A stretch of DNA of 64,000 nucleotides from Sporosarcina sp. ANT_H38 (GTDB taxonomy: Bacteria; Bacillota; Bacilli; Bacillales_A; Planococcaceae). The stretch covers positions 1,798,001 to 1,862,000 of the forward strand of contig NZ_VOBC01000001.1 in assembly GCF_008369195.1 (NCBI RefSeq), read 5' to 3'. A model generated the notes under the pieces. The model saw only the letters and a list, made by a program, of their open reading frames with translations. It was not told where the DNA came from and searched no databases. Below, piece after piece: positions 8,350 through 16,990 of the stretch (its first letter is position 1; the number at the start of each line of letters is the position of its first letter). The position numbers were made by a program, and so were the translations under genes.

Positions 8350-9825
8350 TTATTTTTTTATAGTAATTGTTTTAGCTTCAGTGTAAAAATCAAAACTATG
8401 GCGACCGCCTTCACGGCCGATACCACTCGCTTTTGCCCCGCCAAATGGCGTTCGTAAATCGCGAACATACCAACAATTTACCCATAGCAAACCAGCATGA
8501 ATAAGTGATGTTACACGCTGTCCACGCCGTAAATCATTTGTCCATACAACGCCTGCCAATCCGTAAATCGAATCGTTTGCAATTCTAATTGCATCTTCTT
8601 CTGTCTTAAACGGAATAATCACTGGCACAGGACCAAAGATTTCTTCTTGCGCGACACGCATCTTATTATCCACATCATATAGAACAGTAGGTTCATAGAA
8701 ATTTCCAGCTTCCATTCCTTCAACAGCTTTACCTCCATGCGCAAGTTTTGCACCTTCAGCAAGACCAATTTGAACGTAGTCATCAACAGTTTTCATATGT
8801 CCGCGGGAAACAAGCGCGCCCATATCAGTTGCTTCATCTAATGGATCTCCAACTTTGATTTTTTTCACTGTCGCAACAAACTTATCTAAGAATTGATCAT
8901 AGATACTTTGTTGCACGAGGATACGTGACCCTGCCAAACAAATTTCACCTTGGTTCCGGTAAATTGCTTCGATTGAACCTGCCACCGCTTCATCTAAATC
9001 AGCATCAGCAAAGACAATATTTGCTGACTTTCCACCTAGTTCCAATGAAACTGGAATTAGGTTTTCAGCAGCATTGCGCATCACTGTTTTCCCTGTATTT
9101 GACTCACCAACAAAGGAGATTCTACGAACAGATGAATGTGTACACATTTCAGTCCCAACACTACCTCCAGGGCCAGTCAAAATATTTAATACACCTGGAG
9201 GTAATCCGGCTTCGTTCGCAATCTCCCCTAGCATCACTGCACTTAACGGCGTATAAGATGCTGGTTTCACAACGACAGTATTCCCCGCAGCTAAGGCAGC
9301 AGAAGCCTTCCATGTTAGTTGCATGAAAGGAAGATTCCATGGAATGATTAAACTAGTCACACCCGCTGGAGCATATTGTACATATGACATATACTTACTC
9401 ATGTCATAGTGTTCTTGGACTTGATACTTTGCCATCTCAGCAAAAAATCGAAAATTAGATGCAGCTCGTGGAATATCAAATTCACGGCTTTCTTTAATCG
9501 GCTTTCCAACATCCAATGTTTCAACATATGCAAGTTTGTCTACATTCTCCATGATTAAATCCGCCATTTTACACAGGATTCGTGATCTTTCTTCAACCGG
9601 CATAGTGCTCCAAATTCCACTCACAAACGTCCGCTGCGCCACGTCAATTGCCCATTTAGCATCAGCTTTTCCACCATTAGCGACAGTGGCTAGCTTTTTA
9701 TTCGTTGCAGGATTAATTGTGTCAAATGTTTCTCCTGAAAGAGCATTAACATATTTACCATCGATAAAAAGTTTCGCATCCTGAACGATTGTATTTTCAG
9801 CTACTAGCTCTTTAGTCACCATCAT
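8350..9825 (-). CDS. 2-aminomuconate 6-semialdehyde dehydrogenase (ALDH superfamily)
   Basis: A 491-aa NAD-dependent aldehyde dehydrogenase expected to oxidise 2-aminomuconate semialdehyde to 2-aminomuconate. Conserved ALDH residues are visible: PWN (Asn about 164), LELGGKS (general-base Glu about 262) and GEICLAGSR (nucleophile Cys about 296). It is close in length and motifs to the hydroxymuconic semialdehyde dehydrogenase/AMSDH group (ETLDVGKPI, FDIPRAASNFRFFAE). Two ATGs and a GTG follow an AGGAGG site very closely; the third codon GTG has the best spacing. It is downstream of ACMSD and the RidA-type deaminase, which defines the substrate. A 2-hydroxymuconic semialdehyde dehydrogenase role is the alternative. 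Confidence 0.87.
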   Translation of the reverse strand: MMVTKELVAENTIVQDAKLFIDGKYVNALSGETFDTINPATNKKLATVANGGKADAKWAIDVAQRTFVSGIWSTMPVEERSRILCKMADLIMENVDKLAYVETLDVGKPIKESREFDIPRAASNFRFFAEMAKYQVQEHYDMSKYMSYVQYAPAGVTSLIIPWNLPFMQLTWKASAALAAGNTVVVKPASYTPLSAVMLGEIANEAGLPPGVLNILTGPGGSVGTEMCTHSSVRRISFVGESNTGKTVMRNAAENLIPVSLELGGKSANIVFADADLDEAVAGSIEAIYRNQGEICLAGSRILVQQSIYDQFLDKFVATVKKIKVGDPLDEATDMGALVSRGHMKTVDDYVQIGLAEGAKLAHGGKAVEGMEAGNFYEPTVLYDVDNKMRVAQEEIFGPVPVIIPFKTEEDAIRIANDSIYGLAGVVWTNDLRRGQRVTSLIHAGLLWVNCWYVRDLRTPFGGAKASGIGREGGRHSFDFYTEAKTITIKK

Positions 9826-9830
9826 TCCTC

Positions 9831-10280
9831 CTACTCTTCTATCTCAATGATCATCTCAATTTCAATAGCTGTATTATTTGGCAATTGTGCCATTCCAACC
9901 GCTGAACGCCCGTGTTTCCCTTTTTCTCCAAAAACCTTTCCGATTAAATCCGAGGCACCATTCAACACCTTTGGATGATCTGTAAAGTCTTCCGTGCTAT
10001 TTACCATTCCAAGTACTTTCACAAACTGCTTTATTTTACTTAGTTCACCAATTTCATTTTTGACTACGCTAAACAAGTTAAGCATCGATTGTTGAGCAGC
10101 TAAATAACCTTCCTCTACAGTTAAATCTCTACCTAATTTCCCATGGAACTCATCTACGCCCTGACCAGCGGTAAACAAAAGATTTCCAGTTCGTACACAC
10201 CCCACATAGTCTCCTAGTGCAGGCCGTAAAGGAGGTAATGCAAGCCCTAATTCCGCTAATTTCTCTTCCGGTGTAGTCAT
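9831..10280 (-). CDS. RidA/YjgF-family protein, probable 2-aminomuconate deaminase
   Basis: A 149-aa Rid-superfamily protein. Its position between ACMSD and aminomuconate semialdehyde dehydrogenase genes suggests it hydrolyses the enamine/imine of 2-aminomuconate to 4-oxalocrotonate plus ammonia; characterised AmnD-type 2-aminomuconate deaminases belong to this superfamily. GRSAVGMAQLPNNTAIEIEMI holds the conserved Arg and the Rid C-terminal strand (canonical form R-x-x-V...LP-x-x-x-x-VEIE). The ATG overlaps the ACMSD stop (ATGA), indicating coupling. It is longer at the N-terminus than canonical RidA (about 125 aa), as in the YjgF_UK114-like group with a PLRPALGDYVGCVRTG start. Confidence 0.82.
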   Translation of the reverse strand: MTTPEEKLAELGLALPPLRPALGDYVGCVRTGNLLFTAGQGVDEFHGKLGRDLTVEEGYLAAQQSMLNLFSVVKNEIGELSKIKQFVKVLGMVNSTEDFTDHPKVLNGASDLIGKVFGEKGKHGRSAVGMAQLPNNTAIEIEMIIEIEE

Positions 10281-11287
10281 CTATTAACCTCTTCCTTTAT
10301 TTCAATATTTAAAAAGGCGAGCGCATTCCCGCCTAAAATGGCCTGTCGTTGTTCTTCCGTTAGTTCAAGTGTGTCGTCAACCACTTTGCCTGGTGGGATC
10401 TCTCTTAATAGAAATGGATAGTCAGATCCCATAACAACTTTTTCATACCCAAAACGGTCTACTAAAAATTTCAGGTTTAGTGGGTCATAATTGAGAGAAT
10501 CAAAGTAAAAATTCTTAGCATAGTAACTAGGAGGTTTAGTCGTTTTCCGTAAATGTGGCCACACTTTCCATCCTTGATCTAAACGTGGTAAAATGTACGG
10601 GAAAGATCCCCCACCGTGAGCAAAACAAACCTTTAAATCTGGAAACTTCTCCATGACACCACCGTTAATCAAACTGGCTGCAGCCAACGCTGTTTCACTT
10701 GGCATGCCTACTGTATACATAAAGTTATGACGTGGCATCCGTTCTTTACCTAACGTTTCCCATGGATGAATGAATAGCGGAACTCCCCATTTCTCAGCCG
10801 CTTCAAAAAATGCAGTAAACGCAGGAGCATCTAAATTTTCCCCATTTATATTTGTACCAATTTCGATTCCCTTTAACCCAAGTTCGTGTATACAGCGATC
10901 CATTTCACGAATAGACGCCTCAACATCCTGTAATGGGACAGTCCCCAGACCTATGAAACGATCGGGATACTGTTTAACCGTATCCGCGATAAAATCATTT
11001 TGGATTTTCGACATTTCCTCTGCGGCTTCAGCGTCAGCCCAATAGGAAAATGTAACTGGTATAGGCGACAATACTTGAATATCAACGCCTTCTGCATCCA
11101 TGTCTTGAATTCTTTTTTCAGGACTCCATACTTGATCTGTCACTTCACGAAATACCTTGCCCTCTACCATAATATTTGCACCGCAACTACACGTTTTTTC
11201 CATTGTTGGCCAACGACCTCCACCAAATTTCTTTGCAAAATCCGGCATTTGTTCTGGAATAATATGTGTATGAAAATCTACTCTCAT
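10277..11287 (-). CDS. 2-amino-3-carboxymuconate-6-semialdehyde decarboxylase (ACMSD)
   Basis: A 336-aa amidohydrolase-2 family, zinc-dependent decarboxylase of the unstable ring-opening product of 3-hydroxyanthranilate. MRVDFHTHIIPEQMPDFAKK contains the HxH zinc ligands (His6, His8); later FAHGGGSFPYILPRLDQGW and MGSDYPFLLRE provide the His and Asp of the family. The length equals characterised bacterial ACMSDs (about 335 aa). An ATG at 11287, coupled ATGA to the dioxygenase stop and 8 nt after GGAG, is a better start than the in-frame TTG two codons earlier. ACMSD diverts flux away from quinolinate and NAD synthesis into catabolism. Confidence 0.93.
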   Translation of the reverse strand: MRVDFHTHIIPEQMPDFAKKFGGGRWPTMEKTCSCGANIMVEGKVFREVTDQVWSPEKRIQDMDAEGVDIQVLSPIPVTFSYWADAEAAEEMSKIQNDFIADTVKQYPDRFIGLGTVPLQDVEASIREMDRCIHELGLKGIEIGTNINGENLDAPAFTAFFEAAEKWGVPLFIHPWETLGKERMPRHNFMYTVGMPSETALAAASLINGGVMEKFPDLKVCFAHGGGSFPYILPRLDQGWKVWPHLRKTTKPPSYYAKNFYFDSLNYDPLNLKFLVDRFGYEKVVMGSDYPFLLREIPPGKVVDDTLELTEEQRQAILGGNALAFLNIEIKEEVNR

Positions 11288-11829
11288 TTCCAAAGCTCCA
11301 CTGTTTCAGGCATAACATGCCCACAGCTTGTACATGTGCGAAGTTCTTCGTTCCCGTTGAATTCTTCAATCGCGCCTTTTACTTGTGTCTCAATGTCTGT
11401 TAGCTGGACACGATTACGGTGCATTTCATGGTCACACTTATCACAGAACCATACGAAATCTTCTAATTCACCTTGATCACGTTTCCGTTCAATGACTAAA
11501 CCGTACGTATCTGCAACACGGTGTGGCGAATGCGGTACCATCGCTGGCAACATAAATACTTCGCCTTCTTTAACCGTTACAACCTCACGATTGCCTTCCT
11601 TATTAATCGTTTCAACGTAACAATCGCCTTTAATCTGATAAAAAAACTCGTCTGAAGGGTCTACATGGAAATCACGGCGTTTATTCGGTCCGCCTAGTAT
11701 CATACAAATAAATTCAGAGTCTTCCCAAAGTACTTTATTATTGACCGGTGGTTTAAGTTCTCCCTTATTTTCTTCAATCCAATTTAATAAGTTAAATGCT
11801 TGTAGTTTGGACATTGTAGATTTTGTCAT
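11284..11829 (-). CDS. 3-hydroxyanthranilate 3,4-dioxygenase, copy 1
   Basis: A 181-aa cupin (NbaC/HaaO type) opening 3-hydroxyanthranilate to 2-amino-3-carboxymuconate semialdehyde. Non-heme Fe ligands are recognisable in DFHVDPSDEFFY (His55, Glu61) and MVPHSPHR (His100), followed by VIER (substrate Glu). A C-terminal rubredoxin-like site is intact (CDKC at 129-132, CTSC at 166-169). It overlaps the ACMSD gene by 4 bp. It is 173/181 identical to the copy 112 bp upstream; all differences lie at residues 7-16 and 144-178. Confidence 0.94.
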   Translation of the reverse strand: MTKSTMSKLQAFNLLNWIEENKGELKPPVNNKVLWEDSEFICMILGGPNKRRDFHVDPSDEFFYQIKGDCYVETINKEGNREVVTVKEGEVFMLPAMVPHSPHRVADTYGLVIERKRDQGELEDFVWFCDKCDHEMHRNRVQLTDIETQVKGAIEEFNGNEELRTCTSCGHVMPETVELWK

Positions 11830-11940
11830 TATAGTAATACCCCCAATTTTATATTTTTTTAACTAGTTCGCAATTCCGATTGTGCTTGCTACAAGTTCCA
11901 GAATTTCTTCCATGGTGATTATGTGCTTAAAAGTCTACCT

Positions 11941-12486
11941 TTATTTCCATAATCCTACTTCTTCAGGCATGACGTGATTGCACTTCGTACATGTGCGAAG
12001 TTCTTCGTTCCCGTTGAATTCTTCAATCGCACCTTTAACTTGTGTTTCAATGTCTATTAGCTGAACGCGATTCCGATGCATTTCATGGTCACACTTATCA
12101 CAGAACCATACGAAATCTTCTAATTCACCTTGATCACGTTTCCGTTCAATGACTAAACCGTACGTATCAGCAACCCGGTGTGGCGAATGCGGTACCATCG
12201 CTGGTAACATAAATACTTCGCCTTCTTTAACCGTTACAACTTCACGATTGCCTTCCTTATTAATCGTTTCAACGTAACAATCGCCTTTTATCTGATAAAA
12301 GAATTCATCTGAAGGGTCTACATGGAAATCACGGCGTTTATTCGGTCCGCCTAGTATCATACAAATAAATTCAGAGTCTTCCCAAAGTACTTTATTATTG
12401 ACCGGTGGTTTAAGCTCTCCTTTATTCTCCTCAATCCAACCCACTAAATTAAATGCCTGCAATTTCGCCATTGTAGATTTTGTCAT
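11941..12486 (-). CDS. 3-hydroxyanthranilate 3,4-dioxygenase, copy 2 (promoter-proximal)
   Basis: A 181-aa paralogue of the adjacent dioxygenase with the same iron ligands (His55, Glu61, His100) and four-cysteine C-terminal site (here CDKC and CTKC). Residues 17-143 are identical between copies, while S7A, L15V, N16G, T144I, S168K, G170N, T176E and E178G separate copy 1 from copy 2. It is the first gene of the ring-cleavage operon and follows an IclR-box promoter at 12675-12727. Both copies look functional, so a dosage role or paralogue homogenisation is likely rather than decay. Confidence 0.94.
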   Translation of the reverse strand: MTKSTMAKLQAFNLVGWIEENKGELKPPVNNKVLWEDSEFICMILGGPNKRRDFHVDPSDEFFYQIKGDCYVETINKEGNREVVTVKEGEVFMLPAMVPHSPHRVADTYGLVIERKRDQGELEDFVWFCDKCDHEMHRNRVQLIDIETQVKGAIEEFNGNEELRTCTKCNHVMPEEVGLWK

Positions 12487-12674
12487 GATCGTATACCTCC
12501 ACTATTTTAGTTGGTTTAACTCATTCATAATGTTCACGGTTACAATTCAATAGATGAGAATACTTGAAGAAATTTGTAATTCCCATCTATTATTAGCTAC
12601 ACAAACAGGTCCTCAACTAGAACAAATCTACTCATTTCTCAATCCTCATATCATGTAGTAAGTGCTGTATCATC

Positions 12675-12727
12675 AATATAATGAAAACGCCTTACAATCA
12701 CAATCTAGTTATTTCACAATATGAAAT
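12675..12727 (-). promoter_or_regulatory. IclR-box promoter of the ring-cleavage operon
   Basis: The palindromic box ATTTCACAATATGAAAT (12711-12727, extendable to 8-bp arms TTATTTCA/TGAAATAA) lies 7 bp upstream of a leftward -35 TTGTGA (12698-12703). After a 17-bp spacer comes the -10 TATATT (12675-12680). The box, gap and spacer are the same as at three other promoters in this window. A leader of about 180 nt precedes the dioxygenase start. Confidence 0.75.
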
Positions 12728-12762
12728 AATCAATTTTCAATAACCAGAAAAGCACATCTCAT

Positions 12763-12805
12763 TTCCCGCAATAATCACACCAGTAAGGCTTGATTATTGC
12801 GGGAA
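12763..12805 (-). terminator. Strong hairpin after the amino-acid permease gene
   Basis: A perfect 15-bp stem (TTCCCGCAATAATCA / TGATTATTGCGGGAA) with a 13-nt loop, 40 bp downstream of the permease stop. It is not followed by a T run on the minus strand, so it may be a weak terminator or a 3'-end stabiliser. The 12487-12843 gap holds only this hairpin and the IclR-box promoter. Confidence 0.6.
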
Positions 12806-12843
12806 CAATAACCACTATTACGGAGTATTAATAATGTCTAAAT

Positions 12844-14256
12844 TTATTCTTCTATATTCTCGTTGCCCTCATCTTGCTTCTTATTCACTTTTTTCCAAAT
12901 GAAGTAGCAAATTGTTATAAAGATCAGCCAAGGGAATCCAAGCGTTAGAGTCGCTCTAAAGTCAGGTGAAAACCATGTCGACAAGACAACCGATGCCAGT
13001 AAAACTGCCCCAAAAATAGTCAAGTAAGGGAATCCAATCATTCTGACAGGTAATTTACGACCATTTGTCGCATCCCATTTTCGACGGAAGAACCAATGGG
13101 TAATGAAAATCATAAACCATGCGAACATAGCGCCAAAACTAGACAGAGAAATCATCGTTACAAAAGCTGTCTCTGGTTTAACTACAGTGAAAATAGTTGC
13201 GATTACAATTCCAATAACGGATGCAAATAATGCGATGGATGGAACCGATTTTTTGTTCAGTTTCCCGAGTACTTTAGGTGCGTACCCCCCACGAGACAAT
13301 GAAAACATCATACGAGTAGAAATATATAATTGACTATTCATTGCAGATAGTGCCGCAATGAGAACAACGAAGTTCATAATCGCTGCTGCACCAGGTATGT
13401 TAACAATCTCCATTACTTTTACAAACGGGCTTTTATCAATTCCAGCCGCATTCCAAGGGACAATCATTAACATGAGGCCCAACGTTAGTAAGTAAAATAA
13501 GATAAGACGAACAACGGCTGATTTAAGTGCTATAGGTACCGCCTTTTCTGGATCTTTCGCTTCTCCAGCACTAACCGCGATCATTTCAATACTCAAATAA
13601 CTAAAGAGTGAAATGAATACAGCAATCCACATTCCCCAAAGTCCATTAGGGAAAAATCCTCCATTAGCTGTATAATTGTGTATGCCGATCGATGATGTAT
13701 TATCTGCACCTACGATTACAAAGACAGCTAAAATGATAAAACCAGTTATGGCGACTACTTTTACGACTGAAAACCAGTATTCAACAACACCAAACATCTT
13801 AACTGTTGTGGCATTTACATACATAAGAATACCTGCAAACAGTAAAATCCACACAATCGCTGGTACGGTCGGGAACCAATATTTCATATATACAGCAACG
13901 GCAGTTACTTCTGTTCCAATTGCACAAACTAAACTAAACCAGTAAGAATAGCGAACTACAAAACCTGCCCAAGGGTTTATATAACGTTCTGCATAAGCCC
14001 CAAATGAGCCCGTGATTGGATGTGCAACCGCCATTTCAGCAAGACATCCCATTAAAAGTAGGGCGATCATTGCTCCAATTGCATAACTAACAATTACACT
14101 CGGACCCGCCAAACCAATTGCCAAGCCACTCCCCAAAAACAATCCGGTCCCAATCGCTCCACCTATTGCAATCATGGTAAGTTGAGGAGTAGTCAAACTC
14201 CGTTTCAAGCCTTTCTCTCTTTCAATAATATCTTGGAAATGATTGTCTTTTTTCAT
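12844..14256 (-). CDS. Amino-acid permease, APC superfamily (AAT group)
   Basis: A 470-aa, 12-helix secondary transporter. The N-terminal KGLKRSLTTPQLTMIAIGGAIGTGLFLGSG segment is the hallmark of the AAT/GabP-LysP group (proton-coupled amino-acid uptake), followed by GSFGAYAERYINPWAGF and SAGEAKDPEKAVP. The charged C-terminus is cytoplasmic. It lies 30 bp downstream of kynureninase on the same strand and ahead of the ring-cleavage operon, so kynurenine, tryptophan or a related aromatic amino acid is the inferred substrate. The family signature cannot tell which amino acid is carried. Confidence 0.88.
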   Translation of the reverse strand: MKKDNHFQDIIEREKGLKRSLTTPQLTMIAIGGAIGTGLFLGSGLAIGLAGPSVIVSYAIGAMIALLLMGCLAEMAVAHPITGSFGAYAERYINPWAGFVVRYSYWFSLVCAIGTEVTAVAVYMKYWFPTVPAIVWILLFAGILMYVNATTVKMFGVVEYWFSVVKVVAITGFIILAVFVIVGADNTSSIGIHNYTANGGFFPNGLWGMWIAVFISLFSYLSIEMIAVSAGEAKDPEKAVPIALKSAVVRLILFYLLTLGLMLMIVPWNAAGIDKSPFVKVMEIVNIPGAAAIMNFVVLIAALSAMNSQLYISTRMMFSLSRGGYAPKVLGKLNKKSVPSIALFASVIGIVIATIFTVVKPETAFVTMISLSSFGAMFAWFMIFITHWFFRRKWDATNGRKLPVRMIGFPYLTIFGAVLLASVVLSTWFSPDFRATLTLGFPWLIFITICYFIWKKVNKKQDEGNENIEE

Positions 14257-14286
14257 AACTAACTTCTCCCCCAGTTCTCAATTAGT

Positions 14287-15573
14287 CTACGAGACAACAT
14301 TACGTTTCTTGTCAAATTTCTCATATTGCTTTTCCGTTATTATTTTCTTTATGACTTGAATGGTATCCCATACTTCTTCGTAGGAAGTGTAAAATGCAAC
14401 GGGCGCAAGACGTATAATATTTGGCGGTCTATTATCTGGAATAATTCTATTTTCTACTAATGCTTTACAAATACGTACTGCTTCATCATGCTCCAAACAA
14501 ATATGTCCTCCACGACGATTATCTTCACTTGGATTACCTATAGAAAAGCCCATTCCCTCTAGCTCTTGTTCTATTAAGTCCGTCATATACTTTGTAATGT
14601 GCAGTGATTTTTGACGAATCTTATCAATACCTACTTCTGCAAACATTTCCAAAGAACCAATTATTGGCGCTAAACTTAGTACATGTGGTGTCCCCACTTG
14701 AAAGGCTCCAGCTGATTCCTCTACAACCAATGTGTGTTCCATATCAAATTGCTTGTCTTTTTTCGAACTATACCATCCTGCCAAGCCCGGGTGTATACCA
14801 AAGTGTTTTTTGTTCACATACAGTCCGCCAACTGATCCAGGTCCACCATTTAGATATTTATAATTGCACCATAAAGCGAAATCCACATCCCATTCACTAA
14901 AATAATGTGGGATAGCTCCGATTGAATGACATGCATCAAAACCTATGCAAATTCCCCGGATATGAGCTTCACTCGTCAAGCGCTTAATATCCAACAACTG
15001 TCCACTTCTATACAAAACTGTTGGCAATATAATTAATGCAATGTCATCAGTCATTGCTGCAATAATATCCTCTTCCATGATCAGTTTTCCATCACGACTT
15101 TTAACCCGTACGAGGTGTTCTTCTGGATCATAACCTCTTAGTTTAATTTGACTTTGAAGCGCATAAATATCAGATGGAAATGTCAGTTCATCCGCTAGAA
15201 TTTTAGTCCTTTTTCCTTTAGGTTTATAAAAAGTTGAAACAAGTTGATGAATATTCGACGTTGTGGAACCGCTTACAATCACTTCTTCACTTGAAGCACC
15301 AACTAGCGGTGCACACATCTCACCTAATTTTTCTGATATAAAGAACCATGGATACTTTCCTTTCGTCCACCCCTCTATCCCATATGTTTTCCATGACTCC
15401 ATCAGTTCAGATACCTTAATTTCCGCTCGTTTGGACATGAGGCCCAATGAATTTCCATCAAGATATGTAACACCCGGTTGTAAATAGAATTCCTCACGAT
15501 AATGGTGCATCTCATCCTTTATATCTTGTTGTTGTGCTTGTTCCCTAGATAACATCGAAGTCCCTTTTTCCAT
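14287..15573 (-). CDS. kynU: Kynureninase
   Basis: A 428-aa PLP-dependent hydrolase cleaving L-kynurenine to anthranilate plus alanine (or 3-hydroxykynurenine to 3-hydroxyanthranilate). The PLP lysine lies in [18 protein letters not shown]; the cofactor Asp segment [15 protein letters not shown] and [15 protein letters not shown] match KynU. The ATG at 15571-15573 is preferred because AGGGGG lies 9 nt upstream; a longer reading frame starting 15 codons earlier has no RBS. The promoter contains a TGACACGGTGTCA operator next to a divergent TetR gene. No kynurenine monooxygenase or tryptophan dioxygenase gene is present in the window. Confidence 0.94.
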   Translation of the reverse strand: MEKGTSMLSREQAQQQDIKDEMHHYREEFYLQPGVTYLDGNSLGLMSKRAEIKVSELMESWKTYGIEGWTKGKYPWFFISEKLGEMCAPLVGASSEEVIVSGSTTSNIHQLVSTFYKPKGKRTKILADELTFPSDIYALQSQIKLRGYDPEEHLVRVKSRDGKLIMEEDIIAAMTDDIALIILPTVLYRSGQLLDIKRLTSEAHIRGICIGFDACHSIGAIPHYFSEWDVDFALWCNYKYLNGGPGSVGGLYVNKKHFGIHPGLAGWYSSKKDKQFDMEHTLVVEESAGAFQVGTPHVLSLAPIIGSLEMFAEVGIDKIRQKSLHITKYMTDLIEQELEGMGFSIGNPSEDNRRGGHICLEHDEAVRICKALVENRIIPDNRPPNIIRLAPVAFYTSYEEVWDTIQVIKKIITEKQYEKFDKKRNVVS

Positions 15574-15618
15574 AAATTTATCCCCCTCGTTTCTTCTGTA
15601 TATTCTGAATACAAACAA

Positions 15619-15647
15619 ATCTTATAATAATAATGACACGGTGTCAA
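15619..15647 (-). promoter_or_regulatory. kynU promoter with TetR-type operator
   Basis: Leftward -35 TTGACA (15642-15647), 17-bp spacer and -10 TAAGAT (15619-15624). The palindrome TGACAC-G-GTGTCA (15634-15646) covers the -35 and start of the spacer, the classic position for repression. Near-identical architecture occurs at 16810-16838 and 23811-23839. Confidence 0.78.
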
Positions 15648-15837
15648 TATGTTTCGAAAATTTTTTATTCCGAACTTTAAAGGGGATTATCCATTGTTAA
15701 TTTCGCTGAATTGAGCTAAAGTTAATCTACTTAATCACCACGAGGTTTTAATTTAGAACTCGCACATGCAAAAGCAAACTGTTGATAAATTCCAGCTTAC
15801 TTTACTAAAACCTTGTGCTTAGGGAGGAATAAATAAC

Positions 15838-16458
15838 ATGAATGATAAAGAATCAAACATTGATGGTAGAAGTTTGCGCTCAATAATAACACGTAAAAAA
15901 CTACTAGATGCCTCTCGTGAATTATTCTATGAAATTGGATTCGAAAAAACTACTATTTCACAAATTATTAAGCGTGCAAAAACGGGATACGGTACTGCAT
16001 ATGTACATTTTAAGGGGAAAGATGACATATTAATCATGCTAATGGAAACTGTTATGCAAGAGTTCTTGGTAATGGCCGAAACCCCCTTCTCTCCTTCAAC
16101 TAAAGAAGAAGCAAAACAACTAGTTATAAAACAAGTTACCGCCTTTCTAAATATGGCTGAATCGAATAAGAAAATTATGGAGGTTTTCTCAGAAGCAATA
16201 AGTCTTTCACCTTCTGTAAATAGTAAATGGAACGAGATTCGACAGGCCAATATTCACTTCATCACAAAAGATATTACATACGCTCAAAACAATGGACTAG
16301 CCCGAACAGATTTGAAGGCTGAATTAGTTGCCCGCTTCTGGTTTTTCGCCAATGAAAATTATCAATGGGATATCGTTCGAAACGTTAATACAGCTACTAT
16401 CGAGGAAATAGCATGGACGCTAACAACTATGTATATTGATGGCCTCTATCTAAACTAA
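15838..16458 (+). CDS. TetR-family transcriptional regulator of the kynurenine genes
   Basis: A 206-aa regulator with an N-terminal TetR HTH domain (about 15-65: RKKLLDASRELFYEIGFEKTTISQIIKRAKTG...GTAYVHFKGKDDIL) and an all-helical ligand-binding C-terminal half. It is divergent from kynU, with an operator-like palindrome in the shared 264-bp intergenic region. It probably represses kynU, the tautomerase gene and the LVIVD-protein gene; the effector (kynurenine, anthranilate or a downstream acid) is unknown. An AGGGAGG site precedes the ATG. Confidence 0.9.
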   Translation: MNDKESNIDGRSLRSIITRKKLLDASRELFYEIGFEKTTISQIIKRAKTGYGTAYVHFKGKDDILIMLMETVMQEFLVMAETPFSPSTKEEAKQLVIKQVTAFLNMAESNKKIMEVFSEAISLSPSVNSKWNEIRQANIHFITKDITYAQNNGLARTDLKAELVARFWFFANENYQWDIVRNVNTATIEEIAWTLTTMYIDGLYLN

Positions 16459-16460
16459 TA

Positions 16461-16498
16461 AAAACAGCTTAACAATCATGTAATTGTTAAGCTGTTTT
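16461..16498. terminator. Bidirectional terminator between tetR and the tautomerase gene
   Basis: A perfect 16-bp stem with a 6-nt loop; arms start AAAACAGCTTAACAAT, flanked by A and T runs on both sides. It serves the convergent TetR (+) and 4-oxalocrotonate tautomerase (-) genes. Confidence 0.9.
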
Positions 16499-16519
16499 CA
16501 TCGTCTGGATATAGATAGC

Positions 16520-16729
16520 TTACTTTCTTTGAGCCGCTTTCGATTTAATCTCATTCATTGTGAAACCACCAGCCCCCCAATGTGTATCCTCAACTTCCGT
16601 TACTAAAACTCTTACTTGCTCTGGTTTTACAAATAGGTTTTTCACTGCCGCGTCGGTTACATCTACGATCAAGTTTTTTATTTGTTCATTACTCCTACCT
16701 TTTAACACTTGAATTTGTATGATTGGCAT
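16520..16729 (-). CDS. 4-oxalocrotonate tautomerase family enzyme
   Basis: A 69-aa small tautomerase. After removal of Met the catalytic Pro1 (PIIQIQVLKGRS) is exposed; Arg11 and Arg39, the substrate-binding arginines of 4-OT, are at the canonical positions, while canonical Phe50 is Trp (THWGAGG). It would interconvert 2-hydroxymuconate and 4-oxalocrotonate before decarboxylation by DmpH. It stands alone, outside the Dmp block, with its own TetR-box promoter. The C-terminus is slightly longer than the 62-residue classical enzyme. Confidence 0.9.
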   Translation of the reverse strand: MPIIQIQVLKGRSNEQIKNLIVDVTDAAVKNLFVKPEQVRVLVTEVEDTHWGAGGFTMNEIKSKAAQRK

Positions 16730-16809
16730 AATAAACTCCTAACAATTTTAGTATATTAGTTGAGATGAAGATTCCATTCAAATATTCTCCACACTCGAAT
16801 ATAATGGAC

Positions 16810-16838
16810 ATCCTATACCGCCAATGACATCATGTCAA
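16810..16838 (-). promoter_or_regulatory. Tautomerase promoter with TetR-type operator
   Basis: Leftward -35 TTGACA (16833-16838), 17-bp spacer, -10 TAGGAT (16810-16815). The palindrome TGACAT-C-ATGTCA (16824-16836) overlaps the -35 exactly as in the kynU promoter. Confidence 0.75.
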
Positions 16839-16944
16839 TAATTCTTTGAGGCTTTCAAATAACGAACCACCATTTTACTGTAATCAAGGAATATTTATGC
16901 AAGAAAAATAATAAAAGAGTTTCATGCAAAAAAAAGACACTGCC

Positions 16945-16967
16945 AAAAAACATTTCAAAAAGAAATG
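16945..16967 (-). terminator. Terminator after hpaB-like gene
   Basis: Minus-strand hairpin CATTTC / GAAATG with a 5-nt loop, followed immediately by TTTTTT, 24 bp beyond the hydroxylase stop. Confidence 0.7.
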
Positions 16968-16990
16968 CTTTGACAATGCCGTTATACAAG

